Positions 50,313 through 59,594 of a DNA stretch of 64,000 nucleotides are shown here, one piece after another. The stretch's first letter is position 1. The number at the start of each line of letters is the position of its first letter. The DNA lies in contig NZ_LZKI01000034.1 in the NCBI RefSeq assembly GCF_001672755.1, positions 1-64,000 on the forward strand, read 5' to 3'. Origin of the DNA: Mycobacterium colombiense (GTDB lineage Bacteria > Actinomycetota > Actinomycetes > Mycobacteriales > Mycobacteriaceae). The notes under the pieces are model-generated. The model searched no databases and was not told the origin of the DNA. It saw nothing but the letters and a program-made list of their open reading frames with translations. Position numbers and translations under genes: made by a program.

Positions 50313-52235
50313 TTACGTCCCGGGCTTGCGGATGGCCAGCACAAATGGGCCGACGCTTTGGACGACGAAACGCGGGTTGTCGAACAGCGCCCCGCGCAGA
50401 TCGACGGTATACCGCCGCACGTTGGGCTGGTTGGGGTAGACGTCCTCGGCGAGCCGCAGGGTGTAGTTGCCTCCTCCGCCGCGGCGCATCAGGAAGACGG
50501 TCGGCGGGGGCCAGGGACAGGTGTCCAGGGCGTGGACCAACTCGTCGGCGGTCTTGAGGTTGGACCACTTGTTGATCTGCGCGGCACGCAGGTCGAATTG
50601 TGCGAGTGGGTTGGCGTAGTGCGAGGTGAGGCCCTGGAATCCCCAGTAGGGGTAGAAGGACAGGAAGCTGTAGTCGGCGGTCATCACGACGGTCTGGTCG
50701 CGCGGCTTGCCGGTCACCTGCGTGATGGCGTGATCGATGGTGGCGTAGAACTTTTCGGCGCTGGGCGGCCGGCGGTCGCCGCGCTGCCCGTGACCGTCGG
50801 TGTCGGTGTAGGCGATGGTGAGGTCGGGTCGCAGCACGTCGGGGATGTCCTGGCTGAAGGCGATGGCGGCGGCCAGGCCGATGGCGCCGGCCACCGGGGC
50901 GATGGCGCGGCCCCAGCTGCGGTCGCGGCCCGCGCCGGCGAGCGCCTGGGCGAGTTCGAGGAAGCCGAACGCCCCGGCGGCGACCAGCAGCACGCTCAGG
51001 GTCGGCTGCAGCCGGAACGACAACAGGGTGGTGCGCGCCAGCGTGGTGAGCATGGACAACAGCGACCACAGATAGATCGCCAGCACGCCGATGGCCAGTG
51101 CGCCCGCCCGCACCGACGAGCGGGCCCGGAGCACCAGCCACAGGGTGCCGATCAGGCAGACAACACCCAGCAGCGTGAACTGCAGCATGGGGAAGGTCAG
51201 CTCGGCGCCGTCGCCCGGCAGGTAGTGCATGGCGCTGCCGGAGTTGCTGATCGGGCTGTGCACCGCCCGCACCACGAACGGCAACCACGTCGTGCAGGCG
51301 ATCGCCACGGCGATGCCGGCGATGACGCCCAACCGGCGCAGCGGATCGAGGGCGGCTTTCACGCCTCCGGTCGTGCGGTTCCCGTGCCAGCGCACGCCGG
51401 CCAGCCAGAGGGCCATCAGCCCGACGGTGAACGCGCTGAACCCGGACAGCAGCGTGTACCAGGTGGCCGTCCAGCCCAGGAACAGCCCGGCGGCGATCAC
51501 CGCGCCCCAGCCCGCACGGCCGGACGCGTCCGGCCGGTCACCGGCGCGCAGACCCGACCAGGTCAGCACCAGCATCGGCGGCAACAACACGGTGATCATC
51601 GCCGAGTAGGGCTCGGGAGAGCCGTAGGCCAGCGTCACCGCGGCCGTCGCGGTGGTGACGATCAGGGCGTATTCGAACCGGACCATCCGCCACCACAGCA
51701 CCAGCGCGACCGCGACGGCGATGGTGATCGAGGTGATGGCCCACGGCTTGAAGATCTCCCAGGCCGGCGACCCGCCGAGCGCCGCGGCGCGCCCGCCGAT
51801 CCAGAACCAGCCCGGCGGGTAGTACGGCGGCAGCCCGAGATAGGTCATGTCGCGCAGGGCGGGGCTGTCCGCCAGGCGGGTCAGGTATTCGGTGCGGAAC
51901 TGCTGGTCGACGGAGATGCCGAACAGGTACAGCTTGGTCGCCCCCAGCGGCATGCCCAGCGTCACGACGGTGAACGCGGACACGAAGACCAGCCCGGCCA
52001 GTTGGGTCAGCAGCCGGCCGCGGGGGCGCGCGCAGCGGCGCCACACCCAGCCGACGGCGACCAGGCAGGCCAGGCAGCCGACCTGCCCGACGGTGGTCAG
52101 GGCGTGCAGTTGATTGGAGGACGGGAACGCCGGCCACTGCACCCGGGAGATGGCGACCAGCGAGACCACCGCGACGACAACCGCGACCAGCACCGCCAAA
52201 GCCATCTGGCCGAGGGTGGCCAGCGCGTTCCGCAT
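50313..52235 (-). CDS. aftA: Arabinofuranosyltransferase AftA
   Basis: 640 residues from the ATG at 52235, two nucleotides after the dprE2 stop. GT-C enzyme that adds the first arabinofuranose residues to galactan from decaprenyl-phosphoryl-arabinose. About eleven membrane helices are followed by a periplasmic C-terminal domain. The conserved segment [19 protein letters not shown] and [11 protein letters not shown] surround the GT-C Asp. The frame is open upstream to 52319, inside dprE2; the shorter start matches length (643 in M. tuberculosis). Coupled to dprE2 and embC. Confidence 0.95.
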   Translation of the reverse strand: MRNALATLGQMALAVLVAVVVAVVSLVAISRVQWPAFPSSNQLHALTTVGQVGCLACLVAVGWVWRRCARPRGRLLTQLAGLVFVSAFTVVTLGMPLGATKLYLFGISVDQQFRTEYLTRLADSPALRDMTYLGLPPYYPPGWFWIGGRAAALGGSPAWEIFKPWAITSITIAVAVALVLWWRMVRFEYALIVTTATAAVTLAYGSPEPYSAMITVLLPPMLVLTWSGLRAGDRPDASGRAGWGAVIAAGLFLGWTATWYTLLSGFSAFTVGLMALWLAGVRWHGNRTTGGVKAALDPLRRLGVIAGIAVAIACTTWLPFVVRAVHSPISNSGSAMHYLPGDGAELTFPMLQFTLLGVVCLIGTLWLVLRARSSVRAGALAIGVLAIYLWSLLSMLTTLARTTLLSFRLQPTLSVLLVAAGAFGFLELAQALAGAGRDRSWGRAIAPVAGAIGLAAAIAFSQDIPDVLRPDLTIAYTDTDGHGQRGDRRPPSAEKFYATIDHAITQVTGKPRDQTVVMTADYSFLSFYPYWGFQGLTSHYANPLAQFDLRAAQINKWSNLKTADELVHALDTCPWPPPTVFLMRRGGGGNYTLRLAEDVYPNQPNVRRYTVDLRGALFDNPRFVVQSVGPFVLAIRKPGT

Positions 52236-52237
52236 GG

Positions 52238-53005
52238 TCAGATGGGAAGCTTGCGGAAGATGGGACGTGGGACGTGTCGCAACACCATCATCACGTAACG
52301 GAATGCTGCTGGTGCCCAAACCAATTCCTTACCTTTGGCGGCCGCAGTAACCGCGAGGTTGGCGACGTATTCCTTGTCGACGGTCAGCGGGGCTTCCTTG
52401 ACGTGCGCGCTCATCCGGGTACGTACCTGGCCGGGCCGTATCACCAGGACGCGAACCCCGTACTCGCGCAACGCTTCTCCGAGTCCCAGGTAGAAGCCGT
52501 CCAGCCCGGCCTTGGTGGAGCCGTAGACGAAGTTGGACCGTCGCACCCGCTCGCCGGCCGCCGAGCTCATCGCGATGATCTGGCCGAACCCCTGGGCACG
52601 CATTTTCTCGCCCAGCAGCACTCCCACCGAAACCGCTGCGGTGTAGTTGATTTCGGCAGCCTGCACCGCCTTGTGCTGGTTCTGCCACAGCTCCTCGGCA
52701 TCCCCCAGGATGCCGAACGCGACAATGGCCACGTCTATATCTCCGCCGGCGTTAAAGGCCGCCTCGATCATCTTCGGGTGGGTGTCGGGATCGGTGGCTT
52801 CGAAGTCGATCAGCTCGACCGAGCGCGCGCCGGCGGCCTGCATCTGCGCCACCGCGGCGTCGCGGCCGGGGTCGCCGGGCATGGCGGCCAACACGATCCG
52901 CGCATGCGCGTTCTGCAGGTAGCGTTCGCAGATGGCCAGGCCGATCTCGGAGGTACCGCCGAGCAGCAGGATGGCCTGCGGATTACCTACGGCATCGAGC
53001 ACCAT
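52238..53005 (-). CDS. dprE2: Decaprenylphosphoryl-2-keto-ribose reductase DprE2
   Basis: 255 residues from the ATG at 53005. Short-chain dehydrogenase that reduces the keto intermediate of DprE1 to decaprenyl-phosphoryl-arabinose. Nucleotide-binding motif [13 protein letters not shown] at residues 13-25; catalytic YGSTK near residue 160. Starts directly after the dprE1 stop (0 nt) and ends 2 nt before aftA. Identity by motif and by near-complete match to the known protein. Confidence 0.96.
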   Translation of the reverse strand: MVLDAVGNPQAILLLGGTSEIGLAICERYLQNAHARIVLAAMPGDPGRDAAVAQMQAAGARSVELIDFEATDPDTHPKMIEAAFNAGGDIDVAIVAFGILGDAEELWQNQHKAVQAAEINYTAAVSVGVLLGEKMRAQGFGQIIAMSSAAGERVRRSNFVYGSTKAGLDGFYLGLGEALREYGVRVLVIRPGQVRTRMSAHVKEAPLTVDKEYVANLAVTAAAKGKELVWAPAAFRYVMMVLRHVPRPIFRKLPI

Positions 53006-54397
53006 TTAGAGCAGCTCCAAACGTCGGGCCATGTCGGAGGCAAACACCCCTGTCGGATCTACCTTGCGTCGCACGGCGATCCATTCGTCGATGCGCGGGT
53101 ACATGGCGTGGAAGGTTTCGGCGCTCACGCGGGAATCCTTGGCGGTGTAGACCCTTCCGCCGAATTCGTGCACGCGCCTGTCGAGTTCGTTGAGGAACTC
53201 GTTGATCCCCGGCTTGTTGGGGAAGTCCATGGCGACGTTCCAGCCGGCCATCGGGAAACTCAGCGGCGCGCGGTTGCCCGGCCCGAAGAGCTTGAACACG
53301 TTCAGCGCCGAGTAGTGACCGGTGGTCTGGATCCAGCGGATGATGGCCTTGAACTCGTTCATCGCATCCGGCGGAACCAGGAACTGGTGTTGCGCGAAAC
53401 CCCTTGGGCCGTAAGCATTATTCCAGCCACTGACCAGGTCGAGCATGTGATAGAACTGCGACAGGTTCTGGATCTTGCCGCTGTAGGTTCCGCCCAGCCG
53501 GTAGTACACCTCGCCGATCGCCATGAACGACAGCTTGTTCATCGCGCTCACCGGGAACAGGTCCGGCACCGTCAACAGCTGCGGCGCATCGAATTTCAAC
53601 GGGTTCTTGGCCAGCTTCTTCGGCAGCTGATCGAGCTTCGCCAGGCTGCCCCGGCTGACCGAGGCCCGGCCCAGCTTCGGCGGCGGGCTGATCAGGTCGA
53701 ACCACGCGCTGGAGTACGTGTAGTTGGCCTCGCTGCCGTCGAGGTGAACGGCGACCGTTTCATCGAGGTCGTGGGTGGCGACACCGTCGGCGATGAAGTA
53801 CGCCGTCTCCGTCGGCGTCATGGCGATGGTGGCGCGCAGCACGATCCCGGTCAGGCCGTTGCCGCCGACGGTGGCCCAGAACAGCTCGGCGTCGTCCCCG
53901 TCGGGGGTGATGCTGCGGACAGTGCCGTCGGCCATGAGCAGGTCCATCGACCGGACGTGGTTACCGAAGCTGCCGGCGCTGTGGTGGTTCTTGCCGTGGA
54001 TGTCGCAGGCGATCGCGCCGCCGACGGTGACCTGGCGCGTTCCCGGCAGCACCGGAACCCACAGCCCGAACGGCAGCGCCGCCTTCATCAACTGGTCCAG
54101 GCTGACGCCGGCGTCGACGTCGACCAGCCGGGTGTCGGCGCTGATCGAGTGGATGCGGTTGAGCCCGGTCATGTCGATCACCAGGCCGCCGCCGTTTTGG
54201 GCGTTGTCGCCGTAGGACCGGCCCAGCCCGCGGGCGATCACGCCCCGGCTTTTGGGATCGCCCGAGTCGGCCACCCGGGCCACCGCCTTGGCGATCACCT
54301 CGGGATCGCGGGTAGCGAGCACCTGGGCCACCGACGGTGCGGTGCGCCCGAAGCCCATCAGCTGGGTGGGCTTGGTCAGGGGATCGGTGCTCGACAT
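53006..54397 (-). CDS. dprE1: Decaprenylphosphoryl-beta-D-ribose 2-oxidase DprE1
   Basis: 463 residues from the ATG at 54397 ([12 protein letters not shown]). FAD enzyme (VAO family) that oxidises decaprenyl-phosphoryl-ribose; target of benzothiazinones. FAD segment [12 protein letters not shown] and [14 protein letters not shown]; active-site Lys in VRRKVDP near the end. Residue 389 is Ala (GWNVAMDFP) where M. tuberculosis has Cys387, the residue that benzothiazinones bind covalently. Works with DprE2; the pair follows UbiA and the PAP2 phosphatase in the pathway. No strong Shine-Dalgarno is seen. Confidence 0.97.
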   Translation of the reverse strand: MSSTDPLTKPTQLMGFGRTAPSVAQVLATRDPEVIAKAVARVADSGDPKSRGVIARGLGRSYGDNAQNGGGLVIDMTGLNRIHSISADTRLVDVDAGVSLDQLMKAALPFGLWVPVLPGTRQVTVGGAIACDIHGKNHHSAGSFGNHVRSMDLLMADGTVRSITPDGDDAELFWATVGGNGLTGIVLRATIAMTPTETAYFIADGVATHDLDETVAVHLDGSEANYTYSSAWFDLISPPPKLGRASVSRGSLAKLDQLPKKLAKNPLKFDAPQLLTVPDLFPVSAMNKLSFMAIGEVYYRLGGTYSGKIQNLSQFYHMLDLVSGWNNAYGPRGFAQHQFLVPPDAMNEFKAIIRWIQTTGHYSALNVFKLFGPGNRAPLSFPMAGWNVAMDFPNKPGINEFLNELDRRVHEFGGRVYTAKDSRVSAETFHAMYPRIDEWIAVRRKVDPTGVFASDMARRLELL

Positions 54398-54429
54398 CGT
54401 CAAAGAGGGTACCGCTTGCCGAAGGCGGC

Positions 54430-54864
54430 TCAGCGGATGCGGAAGATTACGGCCCGCTGCACGACGAAGTTGATCACCGTCGCGGTGCCCTGCGCGATCA
54501 CGAACGCGACGAGTGGCGCCCAGCCGCGGTAGTGCAGAAGCGCCAGGCACACGTGGTTGAGCCCGACCTGCACGGCGAACGTGATGGCGTAGAGGACCAT
54601 GACCGCGACGAACCGGGCGGTGCTGGGAGACGCCTGGAAGGTCCAACGGCGGTTGATCAGGTAGGCCGTGATGGTGCCGACGATGAAGCTGGTGGCCTTG
54701 GACAGGTCAACCTGGACGCCCACCACCTTCCACAGCAGCAGGTAGAGCCCGAAGTCCACAATCCCCGCCAGCCCGCCGGTGACGACGAACCGGGTGACCT
54801 GCGTCGTCAGGCTCAGGTGCGGGCGCACGTCTTCAGACGCGGAATCGGGCAGGGGGGCAACCAT
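54430..54864 (-). CDS. GtrA-family membrane protein (Rv3789-like)
   Basis: 144 residues from the ATG at 54864. Four membrane helices at about 23-44, 54-72, 85-104 and 115-137; [10 protein letters not shown] between helices 2 and 3 is the GtrA signature. In M. tuberculosis the orthologue was proposed as a flippase for decaprenyl-phosphoryl-arabinose or as an AftA-interacting anchor. It ends 32 nt before dprE1, consistent with a role in donor transport. About 20 residues longer at the N-terminus than I recall for Rv3789, so an internal start is possible. Confidence 0.88.
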   Translation of the reverse strand: MVAPLPDSASEDVRPHLSLTTQVTRFVVTGGLAGIVDFGLYLLLWKVVGVQVDLSKATSFIVGTITAYLINRRWTFQASPSTARFVAVMVLYAITFAVQVGLNHVCLALLHYRGWAPLVAFVIAQGTATVINFVVQRAVIFRIR

Positions 54865-54907
54865 CGAGGGGAGTCTAACGGGGCCGGCGGGCGCTCCCTG
54901 GCAAGCG

Positions 54908-55387
54908 CTAGCGGGGCAGCTTGACCGAGATCAGCTCGACCTGGTTCTCGCCCTGCGGCGTCGAGTAGGTCACCGTGTCGCCGGGTTTGCGCCCGGCCAG
55001 GGCCTGGGCCAGGGGGCTGCGCGCGGTCAACGTCTCGGCCTCCCGGCCGACGGGGGTCTCCTCGACGATGGAGATCACGTGCATCGTGACGACTTCGCCG
55101 TCGGCGAACCGCAGCGTCACCTCGGTGCCGCCGGGCAGCGTCTCCGCCGCGTCGGCGTCCGACGGCCCGGTCCGCAGGCGCCGGTCCAACTCGTTGATCC
55201 GGTCGGTGAGCACCACCAGTTCCTCGGCGCGCTGGATCGCCTCGGCCGCGTCACCGTGGTCGCCCACCATGCCGCGGTCGTTCTTGACCTCGGCCTCTAG
55301 CCGCTCACGCCGTTGCCGTAGCCGGTCCAGCTCCGCTTCGAGGTTGTTCCGCGCGGCGTCCGCTGCTGATGGGGCTTTTTTGCTCAC
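54908..55387 (-). CDS. GreA/Rnk-like transcription factor (Rv3788-like)
   Basis: 159 residues from the GTG at 55387. The N-terminal part is a coiled coil ([21 protein letters not shown]), and the C-terminal FKBP-like domain includes [18 protein letters not shown], the GreA/GreB C-terminal signature. It likely binds the RNA polymerase secondary channel; the M. tuberculosis orthologue has been described as inhibiting rather than stimulating transcription. The upstream frame to 55459 lacks a good start. Stands 43 nt upstream of the GtrA-like gene on the same strand. Confidence 0.88.
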   Translation of the reverse strand: MSKKAPSAADAARNNLEAELDRLRQRRERLEAEVKNDRGMVGDHGDAAEAIQRAEELVVLTDRINELDRRLRTGPSDADAAETLPGGTEVTLRFADGEVVTMHVISIVEETPVGREAETLTARSPLAQALAGRKPGDTVTYSTPQGENQVELISVKLPR

Positions 55388-55474
55388 GTCGGTGGACCTT
55401 TCGCCCGGTTGCTCAGATGGCGTTCCAGTGTGACACCACGGCGACGCACCCGCCACCATCAGTCGGAGTGCATG

Positions 55475-56353
55475 TCACCGGCGCAGCGGCGAATGCATCG
55501 CGTCGAGCCCGTCCGCGACCGTGGCGGCGACGGTGCTCCGCACCATGTGGCGCGGCTCTCGCGCCGGCCACGGCCGGCCGCGGTGCATGATCGCGCGGTT
55601 GTCCCACATCACCACGTCGCCCCTGCGCCACGCGTGCAGGTAGCTCGCTCCTCGGGCGGTCGCCGCCTGAGTCAGCTCGGCAAGCAGCTCTTGCGCCGCG
55701 GTCCGATCCATGCCCTCGATCGCGAAGGTGTGCGAGGCCATGTAGAGCGCCTTGCGGCCATTGACCGGGTTCTTCCACACCAGGCGCCAACATTGTGGCG
55801 GCAGCGCCGCCCGCTCAGCCGGGCCGACAAGGTCGGGCGCGATCTTCGCGCGCGAAAAGGCGTATTCGTGCCAGGCGAAGGAATTCTCCAACCGCCGTTG
55901 CAGCGCCGGATCGAGGCGCTCGAACGCAAGCCGGGTGGAGACGTACTCGGTCTCGCCTCCCCGCGCCGGAACGATGCGCGACGACAGCACCGAAGCGAGC
56001 GCCGGCACCCGCTTGAACGAACTGTCGGTGTGCCAGAGCTGGTTCGCCTTGTTTTCCAGGGCGAGCCGGTGATCTTCCGGCACCACGTTGCCCCCCTCGT
56101 CGAGGGTCTGGAGGACGACGAGATTGCTGCCGGCGCCCACCGACCCCGCCTTGGTGACCTCGAGCGGGCCGAACCGGCGCGTGAAGGCGAGTTGTGCCTC
56201 GTCGGTGACGTCCTGGTCACGAAAGACCAGAACCGAATGCTCCTCGAATGCCGCGCGCACCGCCGCGTAGGCGGCGTCGGCCGCGGCAACCTCGTGGATG
56301 GTCACTCCGCGCAATTCCGCGGCAAAGCCCGGGCCCAGCGGCACGATGTCCAT
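55475..56353 (-). CDS. TauD/TfdA-family 2-oxoglutarate-dependent dioxygenase
   Basis: 292 residues from the ATG at 56353, preceded by GGAGGG; an in-frame ATG at 56365 has no ribosome-binding site. Fe(II)-binding His108 and Asp110 (WHTD), distal His257 (IMHRG) and the downstream 2-oxoglutarate Arg are present. Substrate unknown (TfdA-type side chain cleavage, taurine or alkyl sulfate types are all possible). At this position M. tuberculosis has Rv3784-Rv3787c instead, so this looks like a lineage-specific insertion between the GreA-like and wzm genes. Confidence 0.88.
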   Translation of the reverse strand: MDIVPLGPGFAAELRGVTIHEVAAADAAYAAVRAAFEEHSVLVFRDQDVTDEAQLAFTRRFGPLEVTKAGSVGAGSNLVVLQTLDEGGNVVPEDHRLALENKANQLWHTDSSFKRVPALASVLSSRIVPARGGETEYVSTRLAFERLDPALQRRLENSFAWHEYAFSRAKIAPDLVGPAERAALPPQCWRLVWKNPVNGRKALYMASHTFAIEGMDRTAAQELLAELTQAATARGASYLHAWRRGDVVMWDNRAIMHRGRPWPAREPRHMVRSTVAATVADGLDAMHSPLRR

Positions 56354-56447
56354 CGCGCCCTCCATCGATAGTCTGAGCACACTTTCCACCCAAAATGGCT
56401 CCCCGGGCAACCAAGCCGGCGCGGGCCTCGAGCCACCGCCCGCCGGG

Positions 56448-57278
56448 CTACACCCAGTAGGGCACCCGGGCGCGGTATTGGCGCAACGCGAGGGCGGCCA
56501 GGATCCAGCCGACGGCCGTCAGCACCAGCACGACGGCCCAGTGCCGCAGTTCCTGATGCGACCCGAGCAGGGGGGCGCGAACGATATCGAGATAGTGCAG
56601 CAGCGGGTTGAGTTCGACGATCTTCGACCACCGTCCGGCGCCCTGCTGCCGCAGGGTGTCGTCGTTCCAGATGATCGGCGTCATGAAGAACAGCAACTGC
56701 ACGATCGAGAACAGCAGCGGGCCGATGTCGCGATAGCGGGTCGCCAGGATGCCGAAACACAGTGACACCCAGATGCAGTTGAGCACGATCAGCGCCAACG
56801 CCGGGATCACCGAAAGATCGGCCCACGACCAGGGTTTGGGGAAGATCATCGCGATCACGATGTAGATGACGATGTTGTGCGCGAACAGGATCATCTGCCG
56901 CCACACCAGCCGGTAGACGTGCACGCTCAGCGGCGTCGGCAGTTGCTTGATCAGTCCCTCGTTGGCGACGAAGACGTCGGCGCCCTCCAGGATGGCGGCG
57001 TTGATCAGGTTCCAGATGATCAGCCCCAGCGTCACGTACGGCAGATGCACCGACAGCTCGAGATGAAACAGCTTGGAGTACAGGCCGCCCATCGCCACGG
57101 CGGTGGTTCCGGTCGCGATGGTGATCCAGAACGGCCCCAGCACCGACCGGCGGTAGCGCTGCTTGATGTCCTGCCAGCCCAGGTGCAGCCACAGCTCGTG
57201 GCGGCGGAAGCCGTCGACGAGATCGCCCCGGGCGCGGGTGAAGGTCCGCGACTGTGCCGCCGCGTCGAGGAACGTCAT
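56448..57278 (-). CDS. wzm: ABC-2 type polysaccharide exporter permease Wzm (RfbD, Rv3783-like)
   Basis: 276 residues from the ATG at 57278, overlapping the glfT1 stop by ATGA. Six membrane helices; RYRRSVLGPFWITI near residue 42 is the Wzm/ABC2_membrane signature. With Wzt it forms the transporter proposed to flip the lipid-linked galactan precursor made by GlfT1/GlfT2 across the membrane. Follows wzt and glfT1 in one tightly packed unit. Confidence 0.93.
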   Translation of the reverse strand: MTFLDAAAQSRTFTRARGDLVDGFRRHELWLHLGWQDIKQRYRRSVLGPFWITIATGTTAVAMGGLYSKLFHLELSVHLPYVTLGLIIWNLINAAILEGADVFVANEGLIKQLPTPLSVHVYRLVWRQMILFAHNIVIYIVIAMIFPKPWSWADLSVIPALALIVLNCIWVSLCFGILATRYRDIGPLLFSIVQLLFFMTPIIWNDDTLRQQGAGRWSKIVELNPLLHYLDIVRAPLLGSHQELRHWAVVLVLTAVGWILAALALRQYRARVPYWV

Positions 57279-58207
57279 CGGGAACCTCCCGCATCGTGCT
57301 TGCCGAACTGCTCGCGACGTCCCAAGCGCCGCAACCGGATCCATTCCAGCAGGCCGCGCGGGTCGCGACGGGTCACCAGGAAGAACCAGCCGAACCGCAC
57401 CCACTCCTGCACCAGCAGCTTGCGCAGCCCGGGTTGCGACAGCAGGTAGCCGCGGTTGCGGTAGGTGTAGAACCGCTTGGTGTTGTTGTCCGGATACTGG
57501 GTGTGCATGCGGCCACCCAGAATCGGGCGGAATTCATCGGAACCGCAGGGGTGCAAGTAGATCGTGTCCAGGCACGTCCCGAACGGCAGGCCGGAGCGAA
57601 CCAGCCGGCGGTGCATCTCGACCTCGTCGCCGCGGATGAACAGCCGCAGATCCGGGACGCCGACCGCGTCCAGGGTGGCGGCCCGGAACAGGGCGCCGTT
57701 GAACAGCGACGCGATCCCGGGCAGTAAGTCTTGGCCCGCCTCGGTGCGCAATTCGCTTGCGCGCCTGCGCCATACCAGGCCGCGCCGCAACGGGAACGCC
57801 AGCCGCTGCGGGTCGTCCATATTGCAGACCATCGGCGATACCTCGGCCAAGCCGTGCTTCTCGGCGCAGGCCAGCAGGGTGGCCAGCACGTTCGAGTCCT
57901 GCGGGCGTCCGTCGTCGTCGGCCAGCCACACCCAATCGGCGCCCTGAGCCAACGCGTGCAGCATGCCCAGCGCGAAACCTCCCGCGCCGCCCAGGTTTCG
58001 GTGCGATCCCAGATAGGTGGTCGGAATCGGTTGGCCGGCAACCAGGTCGCGGACCCGGTTGGAGCCCGGCCCTTCGCCGGAGAAATCATTGTCCACCACG
58101 ATCAGGTGATCGGGCAGCCGGGTCTGCGTGCTCAGCACATCCAGCGACTTGGCCAGTTCGTCGGGGCGCCGGTGGGTGACGACGACGGCGAAGACGGTCT
58201 CACTCAT
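57275..58207 (-). CDS. glfT1: Galactofuranosyltransferase GlfT1
   Basis: 310 residues from the ATG at 58207, overlapping the wzt stop by 8 nt. GT-A enzyme that adds the first two galactofuranose residues to the lipid-linked rhamnosyl-GlcNAc primer. Nucleotide-sugar motif DNDFSG near 40, metal-binding DDD at 97-99 (WLADDDG), and an acceptor region with RGDEVEMHRRL. It starts galactan; GlfT2 (at 16 kb) extends it, and Wzm/Wzt, its neighbours, export it. Confidence 0.95.
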   Translation of the reverse strand: MSETVFAVVVTHRRPDELAKSLDVLSTQTRLPDHLIVVDNDFSGEGPGSNRVRDLVAGQPIPTTYLGSHRNLGGAGGFALGMLHALAQGADWVWLADDDGRPQDSNVLATLLACAEKHGLAEVSPMVCNMDDPQRLAFPLRRGLVWRRRASELRTEAGQDLLPGIASLFNGALFRAATLDAVGVPDLRLFIRGDEVEMHRRLVRSGLPFGTCLDTIYLHPCGSDEFRPILGGRMHTQYPDNNTKRFYTYRNRGYLLSQPGLRKLLVQEWVRFGWFFLVTRRDPRGLLEWIRLRRLGRREQFGKHDAGGSR

Positions 58208-59048
58208 CCCCGGATGCTCTTTGGGCCAGGGGTGTCTCGACCCGGTTCGCCTGCTGGTCCTCTTCCAGCACCTCGCGAACGTGCCGGGCCGCGTCCTCCC
58301 CTTCGTAGGCGCGCACCACGTCTTCGATGCCGCCGGACATGCGGATGACGCCGTGGTCGATCCACATCGCCGTCTTGCACAACCGGGCCAGGAATTCGTT
58401 GGAATGGCTGGCGAACACCAGGATTCCGGAGCGCTCCACCAGGCTCTGCAACCGCGACTGTGCCTTCTTCAGGAAGTCGGCGTCCACCGCGCCGATGCCC
58501 TCGTCGAGCAGCAGGATCTCGGGATCGATGCTGGTGACCACGCCCATCGCCAGCCGTACCCGCATTCCGGTGGAATAGGTGCGTAGCGGCATCGACAGGT
58601 AGTCGCCCAGCTCGGTGAACTCGGCGATCTCATCGACTTTGGACAGCATCTGCTTTCGCGTCTGGCCCAGGAACAGGCCGCGAATGATGATGTTCTCGTA
58701 GCCGGAGATCTCGGGGTCCATGCCGACGCCGAGATCGAAGACCGGCGCCACCCGGCCGGTGACCGTCGCCCAGCCGCGGGTGGGTTCGTAGATGCCCGAA
58801 AGTAGGCGCAGCAGAGTCGATTTGCCCGCCCCGTTGTGGCCGACCAGGCCGACCCGGTCGCCGAGCTCGAGGGACATGGTGATGTCGCGCAACGCTTCGA
58901 CCACGACCACGTTGGAGCTGTTGCGGCCGATCGTGCCGCCGGCCTTGCCCAGGAAGGCTTTTTTCAACGAGCGCGACTTGGCGTCGAAGATGGGAAACTC
59001 CACCCACGCGTTGTGCGTCTCGATGTGAGGACCAGAATCCGGCGCCAT
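58200..59048 (-). CDS. wzt: ABC-transporter ATPase Wzt (RfbE, Rv3781-like)
   Basis: 282 residues from the ATG at 59048. Walker A GHNGAGKST at residues 70-78, signature YSTGMRVRLAMG, Walker B ILLLDE, and switch His in FASHSNEF. N-terminal extension (about 1-45) as in the galactan exporter Wzt. Energises Wzm for transport of the lipid-linked galactan. 15 nt after bpa, 8-nt overlap with glfT1. Confidence 0.94.
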   Translation of the reverse strand: MAPDSGPHIETHNAWVEFPIFDAKSRSLKKAFLGKAGGTIGRNSSNVVVVEALRDITMSLELGDRVGLVGHNGAGKSTLLRLLSGIYEPTRGWATVTGRVAPVFDLGVGMDPEISGYENIIIRGLFLGQTRKQMLSKVDEIAEFTELGDYLSMPLRTYSTGMRVRLAMGVVTSIDPEILLLDEGIGAVDADFLKKAQSRLQSLVERSGILVFASHSNEFLARLCKTAMWIDHGVIRMSGGIEDVVRAYEGEDAARHVREVLEEDQQANRVETPLAQRASGDE

Positions 59049-59063
59049 TGGTACTGCGTCTGC

Positions 59064-59573
59064 TTACAGGTACTGACCGTGCCCGGGCGCGCCGCCCGGC
59101 TTACCGATGCCCGGGGGAAGCGCGCCCTGGCGCATCTTTTCCAGCTGCGCGCGGGCGGCCATCTGCTGCGCGAACAGCGCGGTCTGGATGCCGTGGAACA
59201 ACCCCTCCAACCAGCCGACCAGCTGCGCTTGGGCGATGCGCAATTCGGCGTCGGACGGTGCGGCGTCTTCGTTGAAGGGCAGGGTGAGCCGGTCCAGCTC
59301 CTCACGCAGTTCCGGCGCCAGGCCCTCTTCCAGTTCCCGGATGCTGGTCGCGTGGATCTCACGCAGCCGGTTGCGGCTGGCCTCGTCCAGCGGTGCGGCG
59401 CGCACCTCCTCGAGCAGCTGCTTGATCATGGTCCCGATGCGCATTACCTTCGCCGGCTGCTCAACCAGGTCGGTCAGGGAGCGCTCGTCGGCGTCGTCGT
59501 CGGAGAGTGCCATTATCCGCGGGTCGACGCCGCCGATGATCTCGACGTCGTCGTCATCGTTGCGGGTACTCAA
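59064..59573 (-). CDS. bpa: Bacterial proteasome activator Bpa/PafE (Rv3780-like)
   Basis: 169 residues from the TTG at 59573; no ATG or GTG is in frame at this position, and M. tuberculosis has a similar short extension. Acidic N-terminus, then four-helix bundle core. The C-terminal GQYL is the motif that docks into the 20S proteasome and opens its gate, so it can act without ATP. Lies 21 nt after the Rv3779-like gene and 15 nt before wzt, inside an envelope operon. This placement is the same in M. tuberculosis. Confidence 0.93.
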   Translation of the reverse strand: MSTRNDDDDVEIIGGVDPRIMALSDDDADERSLTDLVEQPAKVMRIGTMIKQLLEEVRAAPLDEASRNRLREIHATSIRELEEGLAPELREELDRLTLPFNEDAAPSDAELRIAQAQLVGWLEGLFHGIQTALFAQQMAARAQLEKMRQGALPPGIGKPGGAPGHGQYL

Positions 59574-59594
59574 TCCTTCACCATCCTTTGTGGG

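Noticed and set aside
52236..52319. AftA start at 52319
   Set aside because: It lies inside dprE2; the ATG at 52235 is two nucleotides after the dprE2 stop and gives the family length.
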